From positions 1 through 46,954 of the forward strand of contig CAICTM010000817.1 in NCBI GenBank assembly GCA_903772945.1: 46,954 nt of DNA, read 5' to 3'. The position numbers and the translations under genes were made by a program. Positions 11,251 to 23,241 of this stretch are shown here, piece by piece. Origin of the DNA: Seminavis robusta. Its lineage: Eukaryota > Bacillariophyta > Bacillariophyceae > Naviculales > Naviculaceae. Position 1 is the first letter of the stretch. Every line of letters starts with the position of its first letter. A model generated the notes under the pieces. It saw only the letters and a program-made list of their open reading frames with translations, made no database searches and was not told where the DNA came from.

Positions 11251-11591
11251 ACTACGCTAAAAGCTAGTGTAAAGATCTTTCGAGTGTTTTGAGTTTGAGA
11301 GAATGAAAGTTATATAAACTAATCAACGAGAGAGATCATCATCAAGGGATCGTAGATCTGGCCTCCCGCGGGAGACTATAAAGTGTGATAGAGTAGGTTG
11401 CGGTAGTAATCCTACGTATCTCCACGATCCTAAAACGGAACGCGTGGAAGGTTTGTCTAGCATGGATCTAGTAGCGTGGAAGTACTCCACGCTGGCTAAA
11501 TATCTAGAGCGATGTTTCATCATCAACCTAGTATGACCAGAGCAGTCATTGAGAACCCTGTCTTAAATGACTATTCACGAGAGACTCAGTC

Positions 11592-12036
11592 ATGAGTCGA
11601 ACTCAAACCCTATCTAGGATCGAGTCGCGAATAAGGCTAAGAGCCGTGTATTGCACTTCGACTCCCATCACCAGTCTTCCCTCGGCACCTGTGCACACAT
11701 CAAGTGGGTACAGAACAGCATCGGTGGTCCGCCACGTTATGCAAGCCTCTTCCACCGACCCAGAACTTGTCCTACTATTCAACCACTCCTCGTGCGACTC
11801 CGAACCGATGAATTACTCTGACAGTGACGACTCTACATCCGGACTCTCCGACAGTGACGATTCCACTCCCTGTGACAACATCGGCCTCGGACCAACCACC
11901 GCCCTTGTGCTCCCAATCCCTCCAAGATGCTCTGAACGAACTCCCACATTCTGACCAATGGGCACTAGGACACCTTCGATTTACCGACGATGGATCCCAG
12001 ATTGCAAAATCCATTATGACTGGCTCCAGCGATAGC
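11592..12036 (+). pseudogene. Retroelement polyprotein fragment ending at a Harbinger junction
   Basis: In one plus-strand frame (11824-12042) the sequence reads QDALNELPHSDQWALG followed by HLRFTDDGSQIAKSIMTG, which resembles the stretch just before an RNase H-like domain in some diatom retroelement proteins. A neighbouring frame holds a Ser/Asp-rich low-complexity part (MNYSDSDDSTSGLSDSDDS). The recognisable similarity stops near 12036, exactly where the minus-strand transposase homology begins, so this fragment was truncated by that element or by rearrangement. The identification rests on recalled resemblance and needs a search. Confidence 0.4.
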
Positions 12037-12660
12037 TTGTAGCATGCCACCAACGTGGGTAATAGAGACACCAACAGGCCTCCAAAGAATTCCCCATTTC
12101 ATTTGCATGATACCGAATGCCAAATCAACTTGAATCCTCAGTTGACTGGCATAGAAGTTGAAGTTGTCGTATAAAGGTTTTAGCCTGTCCACTCCCTGGT
12201 AAACTGGCACCATGTGTTCGGTTGCTTCATAAGCTGCATCACCGATGACACAGATCCCTGCTGGAAGAGACTCAATTAAGGAATGCAACTTGCATCGCCT
12301 TATGGCTTCACGATCTCCAGTAACTCCTGGAGCTGTTAAGGCAATGAACGTAAATCGAGAATGGTAGTCTGCTGCTGCTTGGATATTGACTCCGTAGCAT
12401 TGGTAGTGCCCTGAGAAGTAGGACCGGACGTTTCCAACATGCCTCTGTGCCGGCACTTTTGTCCTCAGCAAGTAACCATCTACTACACCAACACAATTAT
12501 TGATATACAGAATAGTCAACAGGAGTATATCACCGCTGGCTGCATTGGAAAGATCTTGGTAGTGCATAAAATCTATTATTCTGTTATCTATGCAAAAGGA
12601 GAAGATCGAGTCTTCCTTTTCACCAAAAATGTCAATAAGTTTCTTGAAGGTTCAGTTCCA
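12030..12660 (-). pseudogene. PIF/Harbinger-type DDE transposase, truncated at both ends
   Basis: From about 12655 down to 12035 the minus strand encodes a DDE_Tnp_4-like nuclease. It has VGVVDGYLLRTKVP (first Asp), SYFSGHYQCYGVNIQAAAD, a RFTFIALTAPG strand, GICVIGDAAYEATEHMVPV (second Asp) and QLRIQVDLAFGIMQMKWGIL. In relatives the last motif carries the catalytic Glu (RIEMAFG); here that position is Asp. The ATG at 12567 is internal; the frame is open upstream to about 12655, where the direct repeat starts. The usual C-terminal LHNF motif is missing because homology ends near 12036. The second ORF of Harbinger elements (Myb-like) is not seen. It is most likely a dead fragment. Confidence 0.75.
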
Positions 12661-13147
12661 ATACTCCAGTAGTGGACTGGACCTCGCTGAAACCCTTCCT
12701 CAGGGACAGCGGTAGTCAGGCAGTTCAGGGAGCCTTGTCGTGCCTCAGGAGTGTTCCAACACCTCCAGTAGGCACCAAACCAAGGACTTGGTCCTGTCAG
12801 TCAGACAGGAGGGCCAGCAGAGCTCTCTGCTGGGCCCTTTGGGCCAGCTCACCTCAGGAGCTGGTGGCCTTCGTTATTCAATCGTGCAGTGGAAGTCTGG
12901 GAACAGTACTATCTGCTACCTCCTACTGCTTCTGCCCGGCCTCAACAGGATGGGTTAACTGCTGCGGTATCAATGGGGCTACAAGCTAATCAGGATCGGT
13001 CTCAATCTTTCTTCTATTTTCTTAACTATGAGGAAAGGACGATCCTTTCTTGCTGCTTTGGGAGATAAGCCAGCTGTGGGTGCTGGAGCTGTAGGCCAGC
13101 ATAGCTGTTGGAGCTACTCTGACGGGATCCAGAGCTCTCGCTCCTAG
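12630..13147 (+). repeat. Left copy of a ~520-bp direct repeat pair (LTR-like)
   Basis: This segment matches 16323-16845 almost base for base, starting at CAATAAGTTTCT and ending at CTCTCGCTCCTA. Differences are a few substitutions and several 1-3 base gaps, mostly missing in this copy (for example near 12955, 13013, 13030, 13062 and 13118). It contains three consecutive hairpins at about 12793-12853 (CCTGTC/GACAGG; CCAGCAGAG/CTCTGCTGG; GGCCC/GGGCC). An open frame of about 105 codons starting MDWTSLKPFLRDSG occurs in both copies but has no domain and its end is not conserved. Long terminal repeats are the simplest reading, but the ends are not TG...CA. Confidence 0.85.
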
Positions 13148-16100
13148 ATTACGCTCCCCACGAGTGCGTATGGATCCGCTCCATGGGAACCACGATAACG
13201 ATTAGTTACTAACAACTACAATACATACTCTCCCATGAACGGAACATTCAGGGCCACTCGCATCGCTGCTAGTGGAACACAATGTGAGATTGGGAATCTA
13301 CGTGGAGGGACTTGCATGGTTGGTCGTTGCTGGACCAAAGGTAGGCGCAAAGGGATTGCGTGCTCATCAGCATGCCAGACTCGTAGGTTCGGCGGTTGCT
13401 GGTTTTCCTATCATAGGTCATGTGACAAAGCGAAGACCTCAATCCGGACGCCTTCTTGCCCGCAATCATGTCCCTTGACGATGGGATAGTGGGTGTACCA
13501 GACAGGGACGTAGTCTAGTTGCCCGTCCGAAAATCCAGGAACGGTCTAGCAGCACAGATGGAGGCCCAATCCTAGGGCCATCATGGAAGCAAAACATAGA
13601 TGGAACCACATGCCAAAAACTGGGAACTCCCCATTGCCTGGAGGCAGAGGAGACTGAGACCTTGGGGCTGGGACCTTGGCTCATCCTGTGGTTGGGCTTC
13701 ATAGCTCTGTCAACCATTGGTGGTGTTTGCCGACTGGATGGCATTGCGCCAAAGGGATCCTCTCATTCGGCACAAGCCTGTGGCTGGGAGTACCAAGAGA
13801 GGGGTCCGGGATGGACCAAGCGGGGAATCCTTGGTGTCTTCGACATGGTGACACTTGGATCTCCAGCCAAGTTGGTTGTTGCACGACCTGCCCTGGAAGC
13901 TGTCTGCTTGAAGCATCCTGCTTGGGCGTCACTTGCTTGCAAAGGATCCTCTCATTGGCACACCTGTGGCACTGGAGACCAAAGAGAGGAGGCTCTGCTA
14001 GAGCCGAGTTGGTTGCCTTCGCTTGATGGGCAAACTGTGAGGCATCCAACATGGGCTGGTTGTCGTCTGCTGACAAAGGACGTGCGGTCCTGATTGGAAG
14101 GACAACCGTTGTATCGATTACAGGCGGGACTTCCTTGGAGGTGGAATCGTCCTGCTAGAATCACTGTTGCTGTGGGTACAGTACTGGCCTCCCCAAAGCC
14201 AATTAGAAGCTGGGTGACTCGGAGCTGAAGGTAGGCAGCTCTTAATATCCCCATCACCCAGTGATGATTGGGAGCACCAGCTAGGCAAAGGTTGCACCGG
14301 ACAACCAAGGGTGTGGCATTGGCAGCTGGTTGTTGGCCGCGTAACTTGCAAAGGACAAGTGGCTGGCGACTCCCACAAGCTGGCCTGGAAGGTGGCTGGT
14401 GGTTGGCTGTGGCACCGGCCGAAGGGCGAATGACGTGCAACTCCCACAGTCTGACTTGGGAGTTGGATCAGTCGGTGGAACTGTGGCTACATTGCTGTTG
14501 TGTTGGAAGCAAAGAGGGCTCTGCCAGTCGCGCTGCGTGGGCTTGACATAGTGCCAGGCAACTCCCACATCGTGCTTGGAGATGTTTGGTACCGGTTGTG
14601 CCTCTTAGTCCTGGAGGCGGCTGTTTCTGCTTGAGGGCAGCTGCTTTTCAGTTGATCTTCTCGAGGTTTCGACTAAGGACTTGTCAAGCAGCTGACGAAT
14701 CACCACTGTCGCTCCTCAAGAGACTATCAAGGGTAGTCAAGGGCTTGGAAGAGGTGTGCTGGCATCCAGACTCTTCATGATGGCCGAATCGTATCCTCCC
14801 GGGTTTTAGGGGAAGTGTGGCTAGTTGTTCTTGGGCTAGCCTGTTTCCTTGGTTCTCTAGCCTTCGAGGCCTTCCGTGATGGTGGAGGAGTCACTGTGGG
14901 TATGTAGAGTGACATGGTTGCTTTCTTTCTGCCAAGGAAGAGGTGTAGGCTGTACTTGGTGGTACACTGGTCAGCTCTTGTTGCAGTGGGATAAAGCTTG
15001 ACTCAACTGTAGCTGGGAAACACAAAGGGACTTCCTGGGACCTTGCAGGGGCCTGGAAATTCAATCTAAGTGTAATTGAATAAGGTGGACCAGGTACAAG
15101 AGCTGGACTGTTCCTGTGTCGCCTTGGTGCTGGGAACTGCCTTGGTTTTGGTGATTTTGCCTCCCTGGAAGCTAGCTTACTGGGATCAATGAATCTCCCC
15201 ACAAAAGCTCCCAAAATTCAAAGGTGATATACCACTGACAAATGAAGGGTGCGGACATGGTACCACTTTCAGCCAGGCGAATTGACCTCGTTGGTCTCGT
15301 GATCGCTCCGAGTTGCCTCTTCGGTGTTGACGAGGGACCGTAGAGAATCGCGGCAATTCAATACTCGACGAAGATTCGCGTAAATCGGTTGAAATTGTGA
15401 GCGCAAAGCGATTACTGTGGCTGAGCCTGCTTTCAGAACAAAACCGGTACGGGGAACGTTGTCGTATAAGTCTTCGCGGATCCAGGATCGCAAAGGACTT
15501 CACGTAACCGGTCAGAACTGGCTCGGTGCACGTCAAATAAATACCCAAACTGTACAGGCGATCTGATTGGCTGAGCGGCTTCTGGAAAAGAACCTCCAAT
15601 CGTTCCAGAACGTTCCGTGGGTAGCTGAAACCAGCACAGGACGGAAATTCGTGACACTCGAAAACTGCACAGACGTAGTGAAAACGTTCCGTGGAATCCC
15701 TCAAGAGATAAGCCTCGAAATCAACAATAAATCCAAACGTTCCACGTAAATGGCTCAAAGGATTGCAAAGCGATAAGCCCGTTCGAAAAGAGATAATCGT
15801 CGTACACCGGTGATAAACAGTGGATTCCTCGAGACGTAAAAGCCTTGTGCGATTGCTAAGATATGTGCGAACGCAATAAGTCTTTCGTTCACTCGGAGAC
15901 TCCAGGTGTTCCTTCACCCTTCACCGTGCGTACTGTAACTGCTTCTTCTTTCGAGTGAAGTGGTTCCTTTGTTTTTCGTGTCAACAGGAACTTGCTATCG
16001 GCAATGAGGTCCTTGTCAAGTTGGTTGATATCTAGGTCCTTTTTCAAGGCAATGGTGATGGTGTTGGCTTTGTAGGAGTGGTAGATGGTCAAGTCAAAGG

Positions 16101-16322
16101 TTCCTGTCACTGTGGTGAAGGTTGGAAGTATCAAAATTGACCAGAAGGTTGTGGAGATAAGACTTCAAGATGGGCCTTGAAATCACCACCAAATTCCAAT
16201 GAAATCCAATGAATCCAACTGTAGCTGTAGCACTGATTGTTGTAATGCAAAGAGATCCTTTTCTCGTCAAGGAGGTCTCTTCTTCCCTTAAAACTGCCTG
16301 AAAACTATGCGTTCTGTTAATC
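13148..16322. other. Internal region between the direct repeats, no recognised protein
   Basis: About 3.2 kb without a retroviral domain. At 13,750-14,600 there are degenerate direct and inverted repeats; for instance GGATCCTCTCATT...GGCAC occurs near 13757 and again near 13944, and CAACTCCCACA-type words recur near 14430 and 14550. At 15,280-15,920 a minus-strand frame of 243 codons has no motif and contains repeated ACGTTCC words. A minus-strand frame at 15889-16134 looks more protein-like (DLDINQLDKDLIADSK) but is too short to identify. The region could be the body of a non-coding LTR element (LARD-like) or a mosaic of older insertions. Confidence 0.45.
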
Positions 16323-16845
16323 CAATAAGTTTCTAGAAGGATCAGTTCCAATACTCCAGTAGTGGACTGGACCTCGCTGAAACCCTTCCTCAGGGACAGC
16401 GGTAGTCAGGCACTTCAGGGAGCCTTGTCGTGCCTCAGGAGTGTTCCAACACCTCCAGTAGGCACCAAACCAAGGACTTGGTCCTGTCAGTCAGACAGGA
16501 GGGCCAGCAGAGCTCTCTGCTGGGCCCTTTGGGCCAGCTCACCTCAGGAGCTGGTGGCCTTCGTTATTCAATCGTGCAGTGGCAGTCTGGGAACAGTACT
16601 ATCTGCTACCTCCTACTGCTTCTGCCCGGCCTCAACAGGATGGGTATCAACTGCTGCGGTATCAATGGGGCTACAAGCTAATCAGGATCGGTCTCAATCT
16701 TTCGTACTATTTTCTTAACTATGGTAGAAAGGACGATCCTTTCTTGCTGCTTTGGCTGGAGATAAGCCAGCTGTGGGTGCTGGAGCTGTAGGCCAGCATA
16801 GCTGTTGGAGCTATCTCTGACGGGATCCAGAGCTCTCGCTCCTAA
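16323..16845 (+). repeat. Right copy of the ~520-bp direct repeat pair (LTR-like)
   Basis: Same orientation and nearly the same sequence as 12630-13147, from CAATAAGTTTCTAGAAGG to CTCTCGCTCCTA. It is slightly longer because the left copy has lost single bases and pairs. Flanking sequences differ completely (GCGTTCTGTTAATC before, AAAGTTATCG after), so the boundaries are sharp. Near identity of the copies implies a recent duplication event compared with the eroded gypsy element. Confidence 0.85.
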
Positions 16846-17458
16846 AAGTTATCGATGTGAAGCAATTGCAGCCATCTTTGGCTAGAGGTGCACCCAAGTT
16901 TGGGCTGACTCGCCATACATAGAGGACTCCAACAGATCATAGGACAAGAAGAAATACCTTCGCGGCCCTGTAAAACTGGCAGGCAAAATGGCGGCGAAGG
17001 TAATTCTTCTCTTCCCAATTGTGGTTGGTGTCCGATTTGACGTCACGGCGAAGGTGCGAAGGTTTGGAAAGCTGTGTTAAGAAAGCGCCTGAGATGAATA
17101 CTCCTCGCTCCACGCCTACTGTACCAGTACACTCGACCCGATCCGAGCGAACAGAGTTGTGGTCTGAGTCACCACACTCGTTGACCTCCCTCCTTGCGGC
17201 TCCAACTGTACCTGGACCGTCCGACGGTTTTCACTCGGGCTTTAAAATTTGCCATGACTGACTCATAATCTGGTTCGGATTAAGGGAATGTCGAAGATTT
17301 AAGGAAATGCTTTGGGGATGTAGAAGATTAAAGGGAATATTTTAAGGGAATGTTTATTTAAAGGAATGTTCATTCGTGATAAGGGAATGTTAAGGAATAG
17401 TGTTAAGGGAATGTTCCGAGCACCAGTGTCAACACGGAAAACACGAAAGTCGAAGAGG

Positions 17459-17651
<193 letters not shown>

Positions 17652-17827
17652 ACGAAGAATGCTGTGAGTGTTACATGTACGAGTATAAATGTACGTGCCG
17701 TCGTGCCTTGTGGCTTGTGGTTGCTGCGACCAGAGCGACGACGCGACGATTGGTTGGCTGCTGCGAAATAAGGGAATGTTAAGGGAATGTTGAAGGCAGG
17801 GTGTGGGACTCATATGGAGTACCTGCA

Positions 17828-18300
17828 GCAAGTACTTGATGTGAGTACGGGTACTGAGTACTGAGTATACTCAGTATCCGTACTCACATGATCTCCGAAA
17901 TTGTGATTACTACTCAGTACCCGTACTCACTTACCTCCAGGTTCTGAGTACTTTGTGAGTATTCGGTGGGTACTTGGTGAGTACTTTCGATCCCCGAATA
18001 CTATGAGTACTGAATGGGTACTTTGTGAGTACTCGGTGGGTACTTTCTCACCGCGAAACAGCAAAAAAATTATTATTTTCTCACTTTGGGTCCAATTGCA
18101 AAGATAAATTCTCTAAGTAATTGATATATGAGTACTCAGTGAGTATTCCGTAGTACCCAAAAATACCTGTACTCACATAGTACCTGTACCCACTTGACCC
18201 CAGAAATTGTGGGCATTACCCAGTACCCGTACTCACATAACCTCCACAATTCTGAGTACTACTCAGTACCCGTACTCACATGCTAAAACAGTGTGAGTAT
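17828..18300. repeat. GAGTACT/AGTACTC degenerate array with a 22-bp-arm hairpin
   Basis: Words such as TGAGTACT, GTACTCAC and TACTCAGTACCCGTACTCAC recur in both orientations with no fixed period. At 17839-17860 and 17868-17889 two 22-base arms (starting ATGTGAGTACGGG) are inverted copies with a single mismatch and a 7-base loop. The middle part (18060-18130) is AT-rich and not repetitive. Confidence 0.85.
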
Positions 18301-18480
18301 CACACCCTGGTTGAAGGCTTAAGGGAATGTTTCGAAGCCTTAAGGGAATGTTGTTAAGGGAATGTTTATTTAAGGGAATGTTGAGGATTTAAGGGAATGT
18401 TTAAGGGAATGTTTCAAACCGTCCTCAGTCGTGGCAATTTTAAATTTATTTTAAATCCCAAGTGAAAACCGTCGGACGGT

Positions 18481-20468
18481 TCTGGTATCGTAGCGAGTAG
18501 CTGTCTATAAAATACATGTAGTATTCAAGTAGCCAAACTATTCTGGATTTCAAGGCTATTTCAATATCCCAAACATCTTGGGCTACTTGAGTACTAATTG
18601 TAGAAGGTTGACCCCGGGTCCTTCTGTTTGGGTCGCATGAGTAGCAGTAGCCCAGAAAGTTTGGGGCTACACAAGCATCCCAACTACATGTACTACAGTT
18701 CAATGAAATCTATCAAAATGCCCTCAAGCTTTTATGGCATGTGCAACCTACATGCAAACTGAACGAAAGGAGTGTTGCTAAAAGGATGAGCCAAACAAGC
18801 CGCACCCGAATTTGTTTGTCTCCTACTAAGGGTGTGAAAGTACCTGTGGTGTTTTATCAGCTCTGCGGGCGTATAGTACCAGTTTGATTCGATTCGATTC
18901 GATTCGATTCAATCATTGAGTAGTCCCAGTGACGACTATGCATATACGACTGACTCGACTCCCTTCTTAGAGAATAGAGAACCTGCCAGCGGTGGTGCGT
19001 GGGCATCTTTCCACTTTCCACAACGTACGGTACGGTACCTGGTAGTGTCGTCACGTCATCAAGGGACTTTGCAATGTTTCAATCCGAACCGTGAGTTATC
19101 ATCTCGTAATGGCTTTCTTCTTGGGTGGCTCCCTTGGACGAATTTCTTCTCTAAAAAAGCTTCTTTTGAACGTGGCAACAGCGAAGAAGTTGTGCCTTCA
19201 GGCTTCTTGCTCACGTCTCGGAACCACCCAGAAACAATAATTTGCAGCTTGAAGCCTCCTCTCTACTCGGAGTACTAACGGTAGGTAGCCAGTCGATGCA
19301 TTTCGATTGAAATTACTATTTTAAAATAATACTACAGTACTGAAGCACTAGTTACTCGTAGCTAGCTAGTAGTAGCAAGGCTAGCTAGCTTAGCTGGCAG
19401 GCTTGGTTAGTATGCTCCCAGTAGCCTTTTTTCCTTCGGGGTTGGGGGTGGGGCCTGTGTCAAGACTGGCTACCGGTAGCGTACCGGTAGCTGCTGCCCG
19501 GTCTGTTGGGCTGTTTGTGTTTGTACATGACATTGTGGTACATACCGGTAGCCAGCCAGGGTAGCCAGCAGGGAGTACAGGTGGCACATGTACGCCCAGC
19601 ACCCTTTATTAATCAAGTTAGTTACAGTACCGGTAATCCCGCCTCACAAACTCGTAACGCCATTCGTAGGCAGTACGGTACCGGCAGCTTACTATGACAA
19701 CCCCCTAACTCACTTTTGCACAACTACAGATGCCAAAATGCCCAGTCACTCACCGGTTACCGAGTACTATTAATAGCTAGCAACTAGCAACCAGCTCCCC
19801 GTACAAAAGATACTTCGCCGATCGGCTAAGGCCTGCTCACGAAACGGTACTGGTCCTCAACCAAGGAACAGCCAAGTATGGGGACTTGTGAGTGACGAGT
19901 CGCCTAAAATCTATCTAACTTCCCTTCAATTCATCCTTCGTTCTAGGTTCTAGGAAATCGTATGATTGGACATATTTTGAGTACAGTACAATGGAACGTT
20001 TCTAGCTATTACATGTAGTAGTCCACTGAGTACTCGGAGTACTTCTTATCAAGTGCTCTTAATTGGAAGGATTTACTGCCCGAACCGCAAAGCCTGCTAG
20101 GCCTGGAGAAGCTTCAGAAATTAGGAATTTATCTTAACGAACAATGAGACATAGTAATGAGCCAACAGTAGCTTCTTTGTACACTGGACGTTTGTTAAGA
20201 ACTTGGATGCAATGATACTAATACCGGTAGCTAGATCCAGAAATCCACGGCCTGCAATCGCTTCTATTATATCCACCGCACAAAGGCCTTCACAGTGTTG
20301 GTGGATTGTGAGAGACGAGAGACCACGACCCCGACCCTGCGCTTTTTTTGCCTGCCGTCACAACGCAACAACGTACCGGTACCAGACGCCGTTACCGGCA
20401 CCTCTTCATCTAGCTACTAGCTAGTAGAGAACTGCCATTGTTGGAGAACAAACTGTTGCTAGCTAGAC
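18481..20468. other. Intergenic region upstream of the bZIP gene
   Basis: No supported gene. It holds a (GATTC)5 tract at 18886-18910, many copies of the palindromic words TACCGGTA (19470-19490, 19540, 19628, 20222, 20374) and CTAGCTAG (19360-19395, 20408-20430), and a weak plus-strand open frame at 18916-19278 without motif. The last few hundred bases before 20469 should contain the bZIP promoter. Confidence 0.5.
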
Positions 20469-23241
20469 ATGACTAATCCAAAAGACAGCGACGACGATAA
20501 TGATAAGAAGATGCCAGCTAAACCAACATCAGAGCCCAAAAAAGGTAAGCAATGAACGAAGCCAGCTAAAAGGGGAACCCTCGAGAAGCTTCAATCAATC
20601 GGAGTCCTTGTGTTTTCATTACTGCGAGAGGCTGATGTATTTATTCTACATGTACCTTTTGGTCTATACCGTAGATAAAAGCAAAGCATCCAAAAAGCCG
20701 TCTCCTCGAAAACGAAAGTCATCGTCCTCTGCCTCAGGTATCAGTAAGAAAAAAGCACCTAGTGCTGCATCTCTGAACCCGCCTGCAGCTGCGTCAAAAC
20801 CATCCGCTGGAGTCCCTGGGCAGGCTTCTCGTCCCCTTGGCAGCGGGCATAGCGGCATCAGATATGTTGTCAAGAGTTCCTTCGCTCCTGAAGTGATACG
20901 TAGAGCTGCTGGAACTGAAACGTATGGGAGGGATCCAGGATTACCACCGGGCGGAGAAGACATCCCTGAAAACGAAACAGCGGAGCAGAGACGCTTGCGA
21001 AAGAACAGGATCAACGAACGAAGGAAACGGGCTCGACGTGCCCTGAAGATTGATTACCTAAACGAGCAGTATCATAATCTTGGAAACGAGAATGAAAGAC
21101 TGGAGGACGAGAACACAACTCTCAGGGCCCATATCATTGCCATTCGCACCGGGCAACTCGATCCAGTTTCGCTTCGAGCTTTCTTGGAACGAGAGGACGG
21201 TGAATCCACAAGCTCTGCAGCCAGCGACCCTCCGCCACAGGACCCCTCGATTCAAGATCCCCCCTCTGGTGATCCAGCTCCCATCCAGGTTGCGTCCGCA
21301 ACTAGCGCTGGTGGATCTCCTCCAGTTGTAACTTGCCATGCTTCTGCAGTGGGCAGCTCCCTGCAGCCCCAGAATGCCCCTACCCAACAATCGATGTTGC
21401 CCGCTGTGCAACCTTTGGTCCCCCCACATCAGATGGGACCTTCTCGAGGAGATGCAGCCTCGTCTTGTTCTGGAATGCATCAAATGTTCGGAGGTCATGG
21501 AATGCCGGTAGACACCAGCTCCGAGCTTAATGCACAAAATCCACCAGCAAACCAGGTCTATGCACAAAATCCACCAATGGCGGTTGTAGCCATGCAGGAA
21601 GGGGGGACACGGCCGCATGGAAATAACGACATTGGCAGCCAAATAGCTCAGCTCCTGTTGAGTCACGAGTCCGGAGGAAGGGGCAGGGCCTCGGTGAATG
21701 GCCAGCGTAGCATCACTGGGAACCCCATCACCGCCCCATCATTCCACCAACCCCAAGCTGTCCAGGTGATCAATCAATCCAGTAATGATTCTAGAGTGCA
21801 AATCAATGTCCTTCAAACGCTCACGGGGATGCTGCAGAGCCAGACAAATCATGGCGAAGGAGGACCTAACCAACCGGGAAACCAGCCTTCTTCTGTGTCA
21901 AATTCCGTACCACAAAACTCCACAAATAATGTTGGCCAACCACAACCTATACAGCAGCCACATACCCAACACCCGATAGAGCACACAATACAGCCGCAGC
22001 ACGAGCAACATGACTTGGTTCGGCTACTGCAGGAGCTCTTACCACGACAGCGAGGTGGGCAACAAGAACACCGTGCCCCCCAATCTCCTGCCCCAGCGTC
22101 AGGTGCCGTGTTTGAAATCCTTCAGCTGGCCCATCGACGCCAACAGAACACGCAACAACAGCAGCCAGCCACAGCGCCTTCGTCAGGGTTGCCTGGAAAT
22201 CTCCTCGCCTCAACTTCTGGGCCCAGTCCACTTGTACTTCAACAAGCGTCTAACGAGCAGCAACTGCAAGAACTTGTACGGAGGATTGCTCTTCCATCCA
22301 GCAATACCAATACCAACAGTGGCATTCTCCAAGGGATGCTTTCTCAGCTTTCTCCATCTCAGATATCTCAGCTCTCTCCATCTCAGATATCTCAGCTCAT
22401 TCAGCTGATCCGGTCACCCGGCAACCTCCTGGCCTCCACAAACCAGAGTGAAATGAGGGGGGAGCAACAAGGGTCACAGTTTATGCAGAGCAGTGATATC
22501 AACCTTGATCAGGTCTTGTCCGCAATGCAAAATCCGCAACAGCAACAACAACAACAACCAACCCAGAACCTCGGTGTGCATGAAATCTTGGCTCTAGATT
22601 CACAAAGCAGAGGTCAAGTGCAAGAACTGGTGAGAAGCTTCCAGGAGCAGCAACTTCGCGAGCAACAACAACGAGAGGAAAGAGAAACGGCCAGAAGACA
22701 AATTGAGGCGCTCCTTCAGCGAGCACAGAGGGGGGGAGACGAAAGCCTAGCAAGGGAACGCCAGCAGCTTGAGCAACAGCGACAAACAGAGCAAGCCATC
22801 AGGCAAATCGCGGAGTTCACGTCGCAGTCATCATTACAACAATCCCAAAGATATCATGAGATGGCACCAGATGGTCTAGGAAACTCCGCTCAAGCGCCTC
22901 AGGTCCAGGTCCAACAGCAGGGTCAAACCCAGCAAGCTCAACTTCAAGAGCAACTGATGAGACTTTCCAACCAACAACCAGTCTTAAATCGGCCGCCGAC
23001 ATATCAACCGCAGCAGCAGTTCCCACCGCAACTGGACATTGGGGGGGCTCGTGCATCTAGCATCCCTCCAAACCCAGCTCTGCTAGCGCAGCAGTTACAA
23101 CAACAGCAACTTCAACAGCAACAGCAACAGCAACAACCACAACAGGGCCCACAGGAAAACAATAGTGCACTGTTGTTGGAGATGCTTTTGAGTTCATTCA
23201 TCCAAAATTCAGGGTCGGGGCAGCAGAACAGGCAGGGGTAA
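20469..23241 (+). CDS. Glutamine-rich bZIP transcription factor (2 exons)
   Basis: I model exons 20469-20544 and 20675-23241 with a 130-base GTAAGC...TAG intron, giving 880 residues starting MTNPKDSDDD. A longer unspliced frame from 20500 reads through the intron and lacks this acidic start, so splicing is preferred. The basic region and zipper at residues 130-182 fit the bZIP signature exactly: Asn136-x7-Arg144-x9-Leu154, then Leu161, Leu168 and Leu175 in heptads. A Lys/Ser/Arg-rich stretch before it (KKPSPRKRKSSSS) looks like a nuclear signal. The remaining 700 residues are Pro-, Gln- and Asn-rich, with poly-Gln runs encoded by CAA/CAG near 22540 and 23095-23145 and a duplicated LSPSQIS unit (DNA 22346-22400). 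This is consistent with an activation domain. Likely a nuclear DNA-binding regulator; its targets are unknown. Confidence 0.88.

Noticed and set aside
12672..12989. Frame MDWTSLKPFLRDSG present in both direct repeats
   Set aside because: Conservation follows from the near identity of the repeats; the frame end differs between copies and there is no domain.
15186..15917. Minus-strand frame of 243 codons between the direct repeats
   Set aside because: No family resemblance, and repeated ACGTTCC words suggest repeat DNA. Kept only as part of the unexplained internal region.
20500..20674. Alternative N-terminus of the bZIP protein reading through the intron
   Set aside because: The segment ends in a good acceptor, has a GTAAGC donor upstream, and skipping it links to an ATG with a typical acidic start in the right phase.
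21058..21666. Minus-strand frame of 202 codons opposite the bZIP gene
   Set aside because: A shadow of the plus-strand coding sequence, which carries an exact bZIP signature.
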